Notes under the pieces: generated by a model
Seen by the model: the letters and a program-made list of their open reading frames with translations, nothing else
What the model was told of the DNA's origin: nothing
The model's database searches: none
Part shown: piece by piece, positions 8,874 to 16,595 of the stretch
Layout of the letters: each line of letters opens with the position of its first letter
How positions within the stretch are numbered: position 1 is the first letter of the stretch
Source of the DNA: a virus
Reading direction: 5' to 3' (one strand)
IMG/VR virus record: IMGVR_UViG_3300047494_000043
Coordinates: 1 to 46,477 of that record
Length of the DNA stretch: 46,477 nt
Position numbers and translations under genes: made by a program

Positions 8874-9446
8874 TTAATATTGCTGTTCTTCTATTTGTAC
8901 AAAATCCCCCATACTTGCGTCAACGCCTATACTATAAATCTTTGCAAGCACTTCATCTTCTCTCATACAGCGAATTTTAGCATTGCCTTTAAAGGGTAGA
9001 TAGTAGCCAGTGTGTGCTCCGAATAGTACACGCTCGCCTATTTCACGTTTAGTTACAAGCGGCCCTTTACTCACAATAATTCCCGAGGTCGGGATAGCAC
9101 GAGCGTTTTCGGGAAGCACAAGCGTGTCACCTTTGCCTTTACAGGTTTTGCAATCCTCTCCTACTACTTGCTTAACACAAATGTCTTTTAAGCGGCATGT
9201 TTTATTAGTGCTTGTTACTCCAAATTCACGCCCCGCTCGGAGACAATCACAGGCGATGTATTTACCAGTCCCGTTACAATCTTTGCACTCGTAGCCGGAT
9301 TTGAATTTGTCGATAAGGATAAGAATTTTATCTTCAACAGCCTCTAGTCCGAGTTTGCCAGCTACTACGAAAATTATATTCTCTTCTCGTTTTACATCTA
9401 GGGTTTCTTCTTTTCGGTCGAAATTCAACTGTTCTGCGCTCTGCAT
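8874..9446 (-). CDS. DnaJ-type zinc finger fused to GroES-like domain
   Basis: The product is 190 residues. Residues 54-61 (CKDCNGTG) and 99-106 (CKTCKGKG) are CxxCxGxG motifs like the zinc-finger of DnaJ/Hsp40, with further cysteines between. Residues about 110-171 resemble the co-chaperonin GroES: SGIIVSKGP, GERVLFGAHTG and the conserved end MREDEVLAKI (161-170). GroES caps GroEL, and DnaJ zinc fingers bind unfolded clients. A single protein with both parts could direct phage proteins into host GroEL. The GroES half is shorter than full length (about 97) and its mobile-loop region is altered, so capping ability is uncertain. It is the last gene of the replication arm and is directly followed by the terminator. 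Confidence 0.7.
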   Translation of the reverse strand: MQSAEQLNFDRKEETLDVKREENIIFVVAGKLGLEAVEDKILILIDKFKSGYECKDCNGTGKYIACDCLRAGREFGVTSTNKTCRLKDICVKQVVGEDCKTCKGKGDTLVLPENARAIPTSGIIVSKGPLVTKREIGERVLFGAHTGYYLPFKGNAKIRCMREDEVLAKIYSIGVDASMGDFVQIEEQQY

Positions 9447-10658
9447 TTATGGCTTCCCTTTCACACTAAATTTATACCATTGCTTACCGCCCTGACTGAA
9501 GGCGGTAATTATATGGCTGATTTCTAAAGTCTTAAGGATTCTATCAATATCATCCATCGTAGCATGACGGTGATTGTCTCGGACTAGCTCGCTTCTATTA
9601 CAAAGCCCTTTCCTTTCTATGTAGGTCATTATTTTTGCGGTCGCCTCAGCCAATGAAGATTCCCCGACCCCCCTAAATGTGATATCGAGAGTATCGAGAA
9701 CAGACTGGACGAAAGCAATAGCGGTACTAAGACACCACCTGTCAATAACCAAATTATCAGACCCAGCAGCACTGAGGCACATAGCAACTTTAATAACATG
9801 GATGTTCTGCCTCGCTTTGAAGTGTCGTACTACGTCCGAGTCGTGATCTGTTGTGCGGATGGTTTTGTAGAATGAGGACCACAAATGGTATGCTTCGTTG
9901 TCGAAAGTAAACTCGCCGTGGAGATGACTTATAATTTCCAAATCATCACGCAAATTTTGAATAAGGACTGGTCCGTTCTTAGTATCCTTAAGAGCCACTG
10001 GCCACGGGAGATCTTTTGATTTTTCATTTGCAAAGACGAATATAGTTCTAGCAGTAAATCCACCGTTGATCGCCTCAGCCGCATTTTTTCCTCCATTAAT
10101 CTTTCGGATAAAATCGGGGACGCACGCACCAATAAGACTAACGCACATATCCTTAACGTGAGAGCTACCTTTGTTTTTAGTATCATATTCAAACTCATTT
10201 TTATCCCATGTATCACAGAGGAAAGAGGTCATCCAGTCGGATGAGCTTAGAAAAGTAGAAAGCTCAGTTGCCATAATAACCGCCGTGGCTTCATTACCAG
10301 CTACTATTTGACCCGCCACAACACTTTGCGTCTGGAACCCATTCGCGAGTTTTTCAATAATCTTTGGTGCTGTGATTCGATCGGATAGATAATTTGATAG
10401 TACAGGTTTATAATCTTTGATAAAGGCATGAGCAGGGTGTATAGCAGAGCCTTTCCCCACTCCCGGCGGGCCAACCAGTACGATATATTGGTTGGGATAT
10501 ACTTTGTAAGTACCACGATTCACCCACACTTTCTTCTTAAGCACTGCACTTATGACTGATATTGCGGACCACATTGTAAACGCTGACGGGGCTTCACTTA
10601 CCGGGTCAATCGCGCTAACATACGAAGTCACCCAATTGTTTAGCTTCCGTGGCGGCAT
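9447..10658 (-). CDS. DUF3987-like P-loop ATPase, putative replicative helicase/primase partner
   Basis: The product is 403 residues. A Walker A motif GPPGVGKG is at residues 63-70, and a likely acidic Walker B/sensor region is near 126-132 (VIMATEL). The overall pattern (N-terminal WSAISVISAVLKKKVWVNRG, P-loop, IGACVPDFI, GGFTARTIFVF) matches the DUF3987 phage/plasmid ATPase family that replaces DnaB-type helicases in some replicons. The C-terminus looks like a winged helix. The start ATG at 10658 has a gggag ribosome-binding site and lies inside the 3' end of the polymerase gene (44 bp overlap). Its likely job is DNA unwinding at the replication fork. Family assignment is by eye. Confidence 0.7.
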   Translation of the reverse strand: MPPRKLNNWVTSYVSAIDPVSEAPSAFTMWSAISVISAVLKKKVWVNRGTYKVYPNQYIVLVGPPGVGKGSAIHPAHAFIKDYKPVLSNYLSDRITAPKIIEKLANGFQTQSVVAGQIVAGNEATAVIMATELSTFLSSSDWMTSFLCDTWDKNEFEYDTKNKGSSHVKDMCVSLIGACVPDFIRKINGGKNAAEAINGGFTARTIFVFANEKSKDLPWPVALKDTKNGPVLIQNLRDDLEIISHLHGEFTFDNEAYHLWSSFYKTIRTTDHDSDVVRHFKARQNIHVIKVAMCLSAAGSDNLVIDRWCLSTAIAFVQSVLDTLDITFRGVGESSLAEATAKIMTYIERKGLCNRSELVRDNHRHATMDDIDRILKTLEISHIITAFSQGGKQWYKFSVKGKP

Positions 10659-12195
10659 CTACTTCATCTCCCTGTGCGTCTACTACACGTTGCTCTTCTT
10701 TGTATTCTTGGAGCTTGTACCATGCTACTTGGAGGTCTGAATAAGATAAGTCCTCTACTTTTTTAGTCTTAGTGATTGCGGATTTGAGAGTCTCGGTATG
10801 GTAGAAGTCATAACCAAATTCTGCCTCCCAAGGTATTTCTACTTCGATACCGTTATGAAATCGTATCGTTCGTGTCGAATGTTTACGAGTGTTTTGTAAG
10901 TGATCCCAAATTGAATCTACATTGTCATCTATTTCTTGTATGATAGAGTCGTGAGATTCTTGGATTACTTTACCGGCGTATCTACTATCACCACGCTCGA
11001 TGCCGTAGACGGTGAATCCGGTATTATCGCCCACCGATGATTGAGGTATGTAGCTGTATGCTTCGTTAAATATTTTGTTATTCGATCCGCTCTCTCCGGC
11101 CCTAAGTCCGAAAAAGATTCTTTCTCTCCCAAAAGGTGTTCTAAGGGTACGGTCTTTGTAGAGGCATTCTTTAATGTACGCATGAAAAACTCCATCTACG
11201 CTAGGATCGACTTGATTAACTTTCTTAAGAATCTCATCACACTGATGTGATGTTAAGGAGTGACCTTCCTTAGCAAGAGAATCAGACATTGTGTTACCAC
11301 GCATACCATAATTGTTAGCGTGCCGTGTCTTCTTCCCTAAAAATCTTTCAATGGAATCTTTCCATTCCTTCTCGGTATAATGGTCCCAAGGGATATCAAA
11401 GATAAGGCAACCGAGTTTACGATGCCTATCTACACCAGATCGTAGATCATCTAATGCCTCCATGTTATTAGCAAGCGCGCTCGTAGGCCAATCCTCGGCT
11501 TGCATTTGATCGACCATTAGAAAGATTTTACCCGGTCGTGCTACTAGGCATCGACGGAAGATTTTGGCGAGTTCTCCGTGCTTAGGGAAATTTTGTGCGT
11601 TTCCTCCATAACCGAAAGAATGCTTCCTAGATCCGCGGCGTCCTGTAACAGTACCAGCACAATTGTAATTTGTAAGGAATAAACTATAGTCCCCACAAGG
11701 AAAAAGATTAGCATTGATATATCGTGCGCGAAGTGTAGATAATTCTCGTATACGTAGCAAAGCGCGAATTGCTGGATCGCCGCCAATAGTATTAAACTGA
11801 TTCGTAGCGTATATTTTTTGGAGCGTAAGTTCCGCAAGTGATTCTTTTGCAATATAGTTTCCATCCTCATCACGACCACTCACTTTCGGGATTTTAAATC
11901 CCATTCTTTTTAGTTGCTCTAGTGGGGTATTAGCACCGCTACTGCTATTAAGATTAATACTAGCACCTACTAGGGGCTTATTGGCACTACCGATGTAGCA
12001 AGGTACGTTCCAAACTTGCGATACTACGTTGCACTGCGATAATATATCATTGTTTATATACTCCGATGCGTCATCTAGTCTTTTCTTATCGACTACTATT
12101 CCCCTAGAGTCGATACGATGGTAAATCGCTTGCAACTCGTGTAGGTATTGGTTTGTTATCTTGTCCATCTTTATCCGCCCATTTCTTATGGTCAT
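10615..12195 (-). CDS. DNA polymerase, family A, polymerase domain only
   Basis: The product is 526 residues and holds only the palm/fingers/thumb part of a PolA-type enzyme. Motif A is VDQMQAEDW (228-236, catalytic Asp229), where the usual Arg is Trp. Motif B is GKKTRHANNYGM (287-298), of the phage KxxxHxxNYGM type. Motif C is ESHDSI (413-418, Asp416). The proofreading exonuclease is absent and is encoded by a separate gene about 1 kb upstream in the operon (13175-14290). An internal start at 12168 (MDKITN) is possible. The N-terminus overlaps the small Cys gene upstream by 92 bp. It copies phage DNA at the fork with the SSB-like and DUF3987 ATPase genes of the same arm. Confidence 0.85.
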   Translation of the reverse strand: MTIRNGRIKMDKITNQYLHELQAIYHRIDSRGIVVDKKRLDDASEYINNDILSQCNVVSQVWNVPCYIGSANKPLVGASINLNSSSGANTPLEQLKRMGFKIPKVSGRDEDGNYIAKESLAELTLQKIYATNQFNTIGGDPAIRALLRIRELSTLRARYINANLFPCGDYSLFLTNYNCAGTVTGRRGSRKHSFGYGGNAQNFPKHGELAKIFRRCLVARPGKIFLMVDQMQAEDWPTSALANNMEALDDLRSGVDRHRKLGCLIFDIPWDHYTEKEWKDSIERFLGKKTRHANNYGMRGNTMSDSLAKEGHSLTSHQCDEILKKVNQVDPSVDGVFHAYIKECLYKDRTLRTPFGRERIFFGLRAGESGSNNKIFNEAYSYIPQSSVGDNTGFTVYGIERGDSRYAGKVIQESHDSIIQEIDDNVDSIWDHLQNTRKHSTRTIRFHNGIEVEIPWEAEFGYDFYHTETLKSAITKTKKVEDLSYSDLQVAWYKLQEYKEEQRVVDAQGDEVDAATEAKQLGDFVC

Positions 12196-12292
12196 ATTCT
12201 AAAATCTGATTACAAGTCCAACATTTACACGATACTCCAAACTCTCTTTCTGCTTGGCAACTTCGACACCACGCGTGAAAACTAGAAGTCAT
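12104..12292 (-). CDS. Small cysteine-rich (zinc-ribbon-like) protein, 62 aa
   Basis: Four cysteines form a compact zinc-ribbon pattern (CRSC near residues 9-12 and CKCWTC near 22-27). The C-terminal third overlaps the start of the polymerase gene by up to 92 bp in another frame. It is the first gene after the internal terminator at 12316-12340. The function is unknown. Phage zinc ribbons of this type often bind nucleic acid. Confidence 0.55.
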   Translation of the reverse strand: MTSSFHAWCRSCQAEREFGVSCKCWTCNQILEYDHKKWADKDGQDNKPIPTRVASDLPSYRL

Positions 12293-12315
12293 AGCATCTC
12301 CGATAAAGTAAAATA

Positions 12316-12340
12316 AGGGACTCCCAAAGCAGGAGTCCCT
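12316..12340. terminator. Rho-independent terminator inside replication arm
   Basis: A 9-bp stem (12316-12324 with 12332-12340) has a 7-base loop. It is T-rich on the plus-strand side and followed by TATTTTAC on the minus strand. It separates the exonuclease and small-gene group from the polymerase group, so the polymerase is probably reached by read-through or a separate promoter. Confidence 0.8.
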
Positions 12341-12348
12341 TTTTGTTT

Positions 12349-12432
12349 TTACTGCATTGCACGTTGTACAAGATCAATCCAACCGCCAATTACAGCGATG
12401 GATGCCGCCATTGCTTCGTTCCAATATACCAT
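12349..12432 (-). CDS. Very small peptide, 27 aa
   Basis: ATG 12432 follows aaagga with about 7-base spacing. The 27-residue product is amphipathic and mildly hydrophobic (AMAASIAVIGGWIDLV). Its stop lies 8 bp before the terminator stem, so it is the last gene of this transcript. It could be a small membrane-active peptide or a leader peptide controlling the terminator. It is not recognised. Confidence 0.45.
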   Translation of the reverse strand: MVYWNEAMAASIAVIGGWIDLVQRAMQ

Positions 12433-12475
12433 AATATTTTCCTTTCTTAAAGATTACGCAGCAGACCCTTTTTGT

Positions 12476-12799
12476 TTAAGTGTTATTCCAACTAGATGGA
12501 TGTTGAGCTAGATTAGGCTGTACCGGCGCGCCTAGAGTTCCAGCGAACATACTAGTAAGCGCGGTAATCATAGCAGCGGTCATATTAGCTCCGTAGAATT
12601 TGAGGTAATAAAGACCGTCGTAGGAAAAGTCGCACTGTGAGGTTGGGGTTGCCGTGATAAATGCAACGCCTTGGAACTGCTGGGGCGCTTTGATAGCCGT
12701 CCAAGAAGCTCCAGGGAGGGTTGTACTTATAGCGGTGTTGTATTGTGCAAGGGTGCAGTTAAAGGTAAGGTTGTATTGGATAGAGTATTGAAGTCCCAC
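12476..12799 (-). CDS. Hypothetical protein, 107 aa
   Basis: The product is 107 residues, rich in Thr, Ala, Gln and aromatic residues. It has a start of alternating polar and aromatic residues (YSIQYNLTFNCTLAQYNTAI), suggesting beta structure. It starts directly at the stop of the preceding small acidic gene, so the two are coupled. I do not recognise a family. It lies in a small insertion of unknown genes between the exonuclease and polymerase halves. Confidence 0.6.
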   Translation of the reverse strand: MGLQYSIQYNLTFNCTLAQYNTAISTTLPGASWTAIKAPQQFQGVAFITATPTSQCDFSYDGLYYLKFYGANMTAAMITALTSMFAGTLGAPVQPNLAQHPSSWNNT

Positions 12800-12979
12800 T
12801 TAGACACCTGCCTGTGCTGCGAGATTTTCCTCTTCGGTTTTTTCAGCGAGTGCTAGTGGATCGCCGGGATAGCCAGTACCGTCCCCGGTAGTAGTCCAAT
12901 CTCCGCCGTCAAGATCATCGCCACTCGTTTTATTAAGCGCAGCTTGAATATCAGCATCAGTATGAGAACCATTAAATTC
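12800..12979 (-). CDS. Small acidic protein, 59 aa
   Basis: The start ATG 12979 (MEFNGSHTDADIQAAL) is chosen because an aaaggag ribosome-binding site lies 10 bases upstream. The product is 59 residues, rich in Asp, Gly and Thr, and acidic. It overlaps the upstream 68-aa gene by 8 bp and abuts the next gene. The function is unknown. Confidence 0.6.
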   Translation of the reverse strand, partial: EFNGSHTDADIQAALNKTSGDDLDGGDWTTTGDGTGYPGDPLALAEKTEEENLAAQAGV

Positions 12980-13178
12980 CATTATTAGAAAGCTCCTTTG
13001 GTTTTTGTTCTGCGAGTAATCGAGCATTTTGTGCGTACTCGATAAATTTTTGGTTTATCTTGCCGAGATGTGCTACTAAGCTCGGTTGGTGGATGTTTTT
13101 TAAGATCGTAGCGAAATTCATGAACTCAGAATTGATCGCGGAATAGAGTTCTTCTTGAGAGTGTTCGTCGATTATCAT
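12972..13178 (-). CDS. Hypothetical helical protein, 68 aa
   Basis: The product is 68 residues with predicted long helices (EELYSAINSEFMNFATILKNI and KINQKFIEYAQNARLLAEQK). It overlaps the exonuclease stop by 4 bp (ATGA type). Such small helical proteins next to replication genes may be accessory factors. I have no family match. Confidence 0.6.
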   Translation of the reverse strand: MIIDEHSQEELYSAINSEFMNFATILKNIHQPSLVAHLGKINQKFIEYAQNARLLAEQKPKELSNNGI

Positions 13179-14290
13179 AGTAATCCTCTTTCTTGCATTT
13201 CGATTTCTTGTTTTTCATAAATTTCGTAGGTTACTAGCACATCCTTACAGCCGTACCGTTTTAATTGCGCTAAGTCTTTAATAGACCAGCCATGGCCTTC
13301 CGACTTGTAGTAAACCTCGCGCGTATACTGCCTTGTCTGAAACTGAAGCGTATGTTTTAACTCAGCCCAGAGTAAGTGATGCCGAATCATAGTATCTCGG
13401 CACTTATCTAGTGGCAAGCGAAAACCGAGCATCTCGTAAAAATTTGCATCAAAGTTAAAGAAGTTTTGGCCAATTGACGGAACCTCCCACATCAACTTAG
13501 CAAGATGTTTCCACAATTCCCGTGTCTCTACTGTACTCGGACGAAAGAAATCAAAAGAAATAGAATATGTAGCAGAAATAGCAAGAGCAATAGTAATAGG
13601 ATACCCTGGTAATATCTTGTAGAACTGAGACGGTTGAGTTTTAGTAGGAGCTTTTGGATAGATCGTCTCAATATCGTTTGATATAAACTTGTGCTCAAGA
13701 AAAGAATCAATGATATAAAGCAGCTCGTCAAAAGATTCAAATTCGATTTTATGTTCACGTATTGGCAAGGGTTCAAGGGAGCCATGTTTTTTATAATACT
13801 CCAACTCACTGTACGCTTTGCCGAGGTCGCAATTAATAACTATATCTCGTTGTTTCCACTGCTTGACCACGTTAGCAGGGCCCAGAGTGGGGATAATATA
13901 ATGAGGCCAATCAAAACGGTCACAAGTAAGCAACGATCCGCAATATTTTGAAATCTCCGAATCTTCATCGTCTCCTATTTTCCGTCGTTTGAATTTGGTC
14001 TGCATTTCTTTCGCATACCATTTTCCAGCGTTGTCCAGAGGTATAATAATACGGGGTTTATGATGATGTAAGTAAGAGTCGATATCGCCGCCGTTAGTAG
14101 GGCTATCAGTATCGGGACGAATACAAGTAGTATAATAAGAATCAAACCCCGCCTCCTTCATCATTTTATCAAAGACATAGCCCATATTAGAGGAAAAAAG
14201 GTAGCCTTTATCTATGTCACTAGATAAAGGCTTTTCACAAATAACCCATACAGGCGAGTCAGGGGAACCTTTGGGGCTTATTATTGGCAC
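13175..14290 (-). CDS. UDG-like domain fused to DEDDy 3'-5' exonuclease (split PolA proofreading part)
   Basis: The product is 371 residues in two parts. Residues about 12-145 have the uracil-DNA-glycosylase superfamily pattern: VWVICEKP, the frame GYLFSSNMGYVFDKMM, YYTTCIRPD, KPRIIIPLDNAG and IIPTLGPAN. The iron-sulphur cysteines of family 4 enzymes are missing, so activity is doubtful. Residues about 185-371 are a DEDDy exonuclease: Exo I NDIET (205-209, Asp206 and Glu208), Exo II GQNFFNFD (274-281), Exo III YGCKD (346-350). This is the proofreading half normally joined to the polymerase, which here is 1 kb downstream. SPO1-type phage polymerases are also known to carry a UDG-like domain. 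It probably proofreads and helps bind DNA. Confidence 0.8.
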   Translation of the reverse strand: MPIISPKGSPDSPVWVICEKPLSSDIDKGYLFSSNMGYVFDKMMKEAGFDSYYTTCIRPDTDSPTNGGDIDSYLHHHKPRIIIPLDNAGKWYAKEMQTKFKRRKIGDDEDSEISKYCGSLLTCDRFDWPHYIIPTLGPANVVKQWKQRDIVINCDLGKAYSELEYYKKHGSLEPLPIREHKIEFESFDELLYIIDSFLEHKFISNDIETIYPKAPTKTQPSQFYKILPGYPITIALAISATYSISFDFFRPSTVETRELWKHLAKLMWEVPSIGQNFFNFDANFYEMLGFRLPLDKCRDTMIRHHLLWAELKHTLQFQTRQYTREVYYKSEGHGWSIKDLAQLKRYGCKDVLVTYEIYEKQEIEMQERGLL

Positions 14291-14295
14291 GGGAG

Positions 14296-14397
14296 TTATT
14301 CCTCTTCATCATCATCTTCATCATACTCATCATCGTCGTCAAAATCTTCGTCATCTAGCAACTCATCTTCATCTTCGTCATCATCAAACAATCCCAT
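14296..14397 (-). CDS. Extremely acidic small protein, 33 aa
   Basis: ATG 14397 follows ggag with 8-base spacing. After MGLF the 33-residue product is nearly all Asp and Glu with a few Leu, Phe and Tyr. It ends 5 bp before the exonuclease start. Such a charge pattern resembles a DNA mimic or the acidic tail of an SSB that recruits partners. The gene sits between the SSB-like gene and the exonuclease. The function is inferred only from charge. Confidence 0.6.
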   Translation of the reverse strand: MGLFDDDEDEDELLDDEDFDDDDEYDEDDDEEE

Positions 14398-14463
14398 AAC
14401 ATAATCTCCCTTATGCTTAGAGTTAAAAAGAAGGGCGCTGTGATAGCCGCCCGTTATTAGTGC

Positions 14464-14964
14464 TTACGACTTCTTAGCAAGCAAATCCTGAATATGTTTA
14501 ATCTTCGGAAACTTAGTAGCACAATCCGGCACGTTGCAGAAGTAGCGCCGAATCTTGTTATTATCACGGCCTTGATAATTATCAACCGCAACTTCTACCT
14601 TGCCAATCCGTCCAACAAGTGGTCCCTTGTAAACCCACGTAGCGGGATCATTTTCCTGGAACTTAGCAGGATCGCCATCCCAAGCTCCAGCAAGCCAACT
14701 ATTCTGCCCGTCCGTTTCCATTGGAATACCAAAGCAGTGCGAAAAATCCGGCCAAGTAAACGCGCCGCCTTCATTAAGGGAATCGAAGAGTTTACGCCCC
14801 GCATACTCACTATGGTTTACTACTTCCATGCGCGCGTTGAGATTAGTGGAGCCGGTTTTTGCTTTCGATGGCTTAAACGCAACCAGCTTCACTTCATACT
14901 GTCCTGCGGGGAATACTTCCTGTCCTTCGAGCTTCTCGTTCGATACTTTCATCGGGAATGGCAT
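14464..14964 (-). CDS. Single-stranded DNA-binding-like protein (DUF669-like)
   Basis: The product is 166 residues. The pattern is a Pro/Gly turn (VFPAGQYEVKLVAFKPSKAK) followed by a beta-rich core with NLNARMEVVNHSEYAGRKLFDSL. It is typical of DUF669-type phage proteins that act as SSBs next to Sak4-family annealing ATPases. A Sak4-like gene lies 0.5 kb upstream. It ends in a basic LLAKKS tail rather than the acidic SSB tail; the neighbouring 33-aa acidic protein may supply that charge. It likely coats single-stranded DNA during replication and recombination. Confidence 0.65.
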   Translation of the reverse strand: MPFPMKVSNEKLEGQEVFPAGQYEVKLVAFKPSKAKTGSTNLNARMEVVNHSEYAGRKLFDSLNEGGAFTWPDFSHCFGIPMETDGQNSWLAGAWDGDPAKFQENDPATWVYKGPLVGRIGKVEVAVDNYQGRDNNKIRRYFCNVPDCATKFPKIKHIQDLLAKKS

Positions 14965-15008
14965 TTGAGTTATTTTCCTTTTAGTTTGATTTGGGTTGGT
15001 TTTTGTTT

Positions 15009-15266
15009 TTATAAACCCTGAAGATAATCATGCGTTCGTATTATCGAAGCATCTTCAGCATCAGGTTTTAATCCAGTTGAAACACTACCTCGACCTTCTT
15101 CTAAATCGACATCAACATAACAATGTCCTGCTGACACTGGTTTGAAGTTAGGATCGAGTATTTGTAAAACTTGTGCTATATCTATATGATTTAGATAATT
15201 TGGAAATATAATAGGAGTTTTTTGTACTATTCCTAAATATTTTCTTTCAAACATTACATATTTCAT
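15009..15266 (-). CDS. Hypothetical protein, 85 aa
   Basis: The product is 85 residues with hydrophobic beta-like starts (MKYVMFERKYLGIVQKTPIIFPNYLNH) and a conserved-looking middle (SAGHCYVDVDLE). It resembles small proteins found in many phage genomes without known function. It lies between the Sak4-like and SSB-like genes on the same strand. Confidence 0.65.
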   Translation of the reverse strand: MKYVMFERKYLGIVQKTPIIFPNYLNHIDIAQVLQILDPNFKPVSAGHCYVDVDLEEGRGSVSTGLKPDAEDASIIRTHDYLQGL

Positions 15267-15294
15267 ATAGATCCTTTATACGGTGAGTATAAAC

Positions 15295-15489
15295 TTAGGC
15301 GTCGTGAGTTAGTCCGAGAGCTTTGCGCCAATTTTTCACAAGAGGTTCAAAAGCATCGGAAGAACCAAAATCAAATCCCTCGCAAAATACTTGACAACCA
15401 GCGTCGCCGCAACTCATTATAGCTATAATCTTATCTGCTCTAACAAGCCCTGGAACATTAGTTACTAATGAAGTAAATTCAATAAGCAT
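15295..15489 (-). CDS. Hypothetical protein, 64 aa
   Basis: The product is 64 residues, with a beta-like pattern (ADKIIAIMSCGDAGCQVFCEGF), a likely small beta-fold with three cysteines. It overlaps the stop of the Sak4-like gene by one base and is therefore coupled to it. It is not recognised. Confidence 0.6.
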   Translation of the reverse strand: MLIEFTSLVTNVPGLVRADKIIAIMSCGDAGCQVFCEGFDFGSSDAFEPLVKNWRKALGLTHDA

Positions 15490-16271
15490 TACACTCCCCT
15501 CGCTTTCTTATCTTTCGCAATCATCTGAGCCAAATCAATCGACTCAAATTCCTCTAGCTTCATAGTAGTAGAAGCCATAAATTCACTATTCGGTTGGGTT
15601 TGGATTACTCGCTTGCCGCTGTAATCGAGAGTAACTCGGAATACGTCATTGAAGATGCTAAGCAAAGTAGAAAGATACTGAGGCTGGATAGTCTTACGCC
15701 CAGTATAACGTTTTTCTTCTTTTGTACTTTTTTGATTATCTTTCTCATCAAGCTCATGGAATATTGCAATAACATTCCCGAGAGCACTAAACCGCCCAAT
15801 GAGATATTCCAAATAACCTCGGTTTCCATTGATTATGTCCCATCCTTGTGCGATTAGGAGTGTGTTATTGCCTAGCTTGATTTTTCGTGAAAACTTCGGC
15901 TCTTGCTTCATAAGTTCATGCTCACAATACGCACGAAGAAACGTGATAGAATCCAGCACATAGGTCTCAGGAATCGGACGCCCCATGCTTTTATCGTACT
16001 CGAACATGCTAAGGTCTTTTTCTAATTCCGTCACAGCAACTGGAATTGCTGGGTTTAAATCAGTATACGTCTTAGAACGTATATCTGTCCGCTTAGTACG
16101 CTGCACGTATTCCTTCACAGACTCAAACCTAGTATCAAAGTCCATGTGAAATATCGAGCCGGGGAAAGACAAAGCTAAGTTAGTTTTACCGGCCTTAGCT
16201 TCGCCAACGATTGCGATTTTGAAGAATTGCGGAGCGGTCAAGTCTAATAGACCGCTTATGTTTTCGTACAT
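15489..16271 (-). CDS. RecA-like P-loop ATPase, Sak4-like annealing protein
   Basis: The product is 260 residues, the usual size of Sak4/AAA_24 phage recombinases. Walker A is GEAKAGKT (23-30), and Walker B lies in TYVLDSIT (103-110, Asp107). HMDFDTR (42-48) follows the first strand, as in this family. A C-terminal helical part follows. Sak4 proteins pair and anneal single strands together with a phage SSB, and the SSB-like gene is two genes downstream while a Cas4/RecB-like nuclease is upstream. This gives a full recombination set. Confidence 0.75.
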   Translation of the reverse strand: MYENISGLLDLTAPQFFKIAIVGEAKAGKTNLALSFPGSIFHMDFDTRFESVKEYVQRTKRTDIRSKTYTDLNPAIPVAVTELEKDLSMFEYDKSMGRPIPETYVLDSITFLRAYCEHELMKQEPKFSRKIKLGNNTLLIAQGWDIINGNRGYLEYLIGRFSALGNVIAIFHELDEKDNQKSTKEEKRYTGRKTIQPQYLSTLLSIFNDVFRVTLDYSGKRVIQTQPNSEFMASTTMKLEEFESIDLAQMIAKDKKARGV

Positions 16272-16275
16272 TTAG

Positions 16276-16461
16276 TTAGCCCTCAGGAGTATTTGGTTTG
16301 TTTTGTTCTGGTAATGTATTTGTATTCACATTCGTCTCATCAACATTAAGCCCCGCGGTCATCTGCTCATGCAGCAAACAAACTTTACCGCCCGGAACTA
16401 CTTGATTAGGACATTGCATACTATTAGGCAACATCACGTCACAACGCTCGTCAAGAAGCAT
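16276..16461 (-). CDS. Small Cys/His protein, 61 aa
   Basis: The product is 61 residues. The first half holds a C-x(9)-C-x(10)-C-x(2)-H pattern (CDVMLPNSMQCPNQVVPGGKVCLLH), a probable small zinc finger. The second half is Asn/Thr/Pro-rich and disordered. The start overlaps the stop of the 44-aa membrane peptide gene (TAATG). It is unknown. Confidence 0.6.
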   Translation of the reverse strand: MLLDERCDVMLPNSMQCPNQVVPGGKVCLLHEQMTAGLNVDETNVNTNTLPEQNKPNTPEG

Positions 16462-16595
16462 TATTTAGACTCCCATATTCCTTTGCGTATTTTAGCGATT
16501 TTAATTATAGTATCGCAGTATGTAATTATACTACAAAATACTGTGACACAAACTACAATAAGCGTCATGCCAATGACAATCCAATTAAGAAGCAT
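16461..16595 (-). CDS. Single-pass membrane peptide, 44 aa
   Basis: ATG 16595 follows aaggag. The 44-residue product has one strong transmembrane segment (WIVIGMTLIVVCVTVFCSII, residues 5-24) and a basic C-terminus. It overlaps both neighbours (11 bp with the zinc-ribbon gene upstream and TAATG downstream). It could be an early membrane protein affecting the host envelope. Nothing more can be said. Confidence 0.65.
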   Translation of the reverse strand: MLLNWIVIGMTLIVVCVTVFCSIITYCDTIIKIAKIRKGIWESK

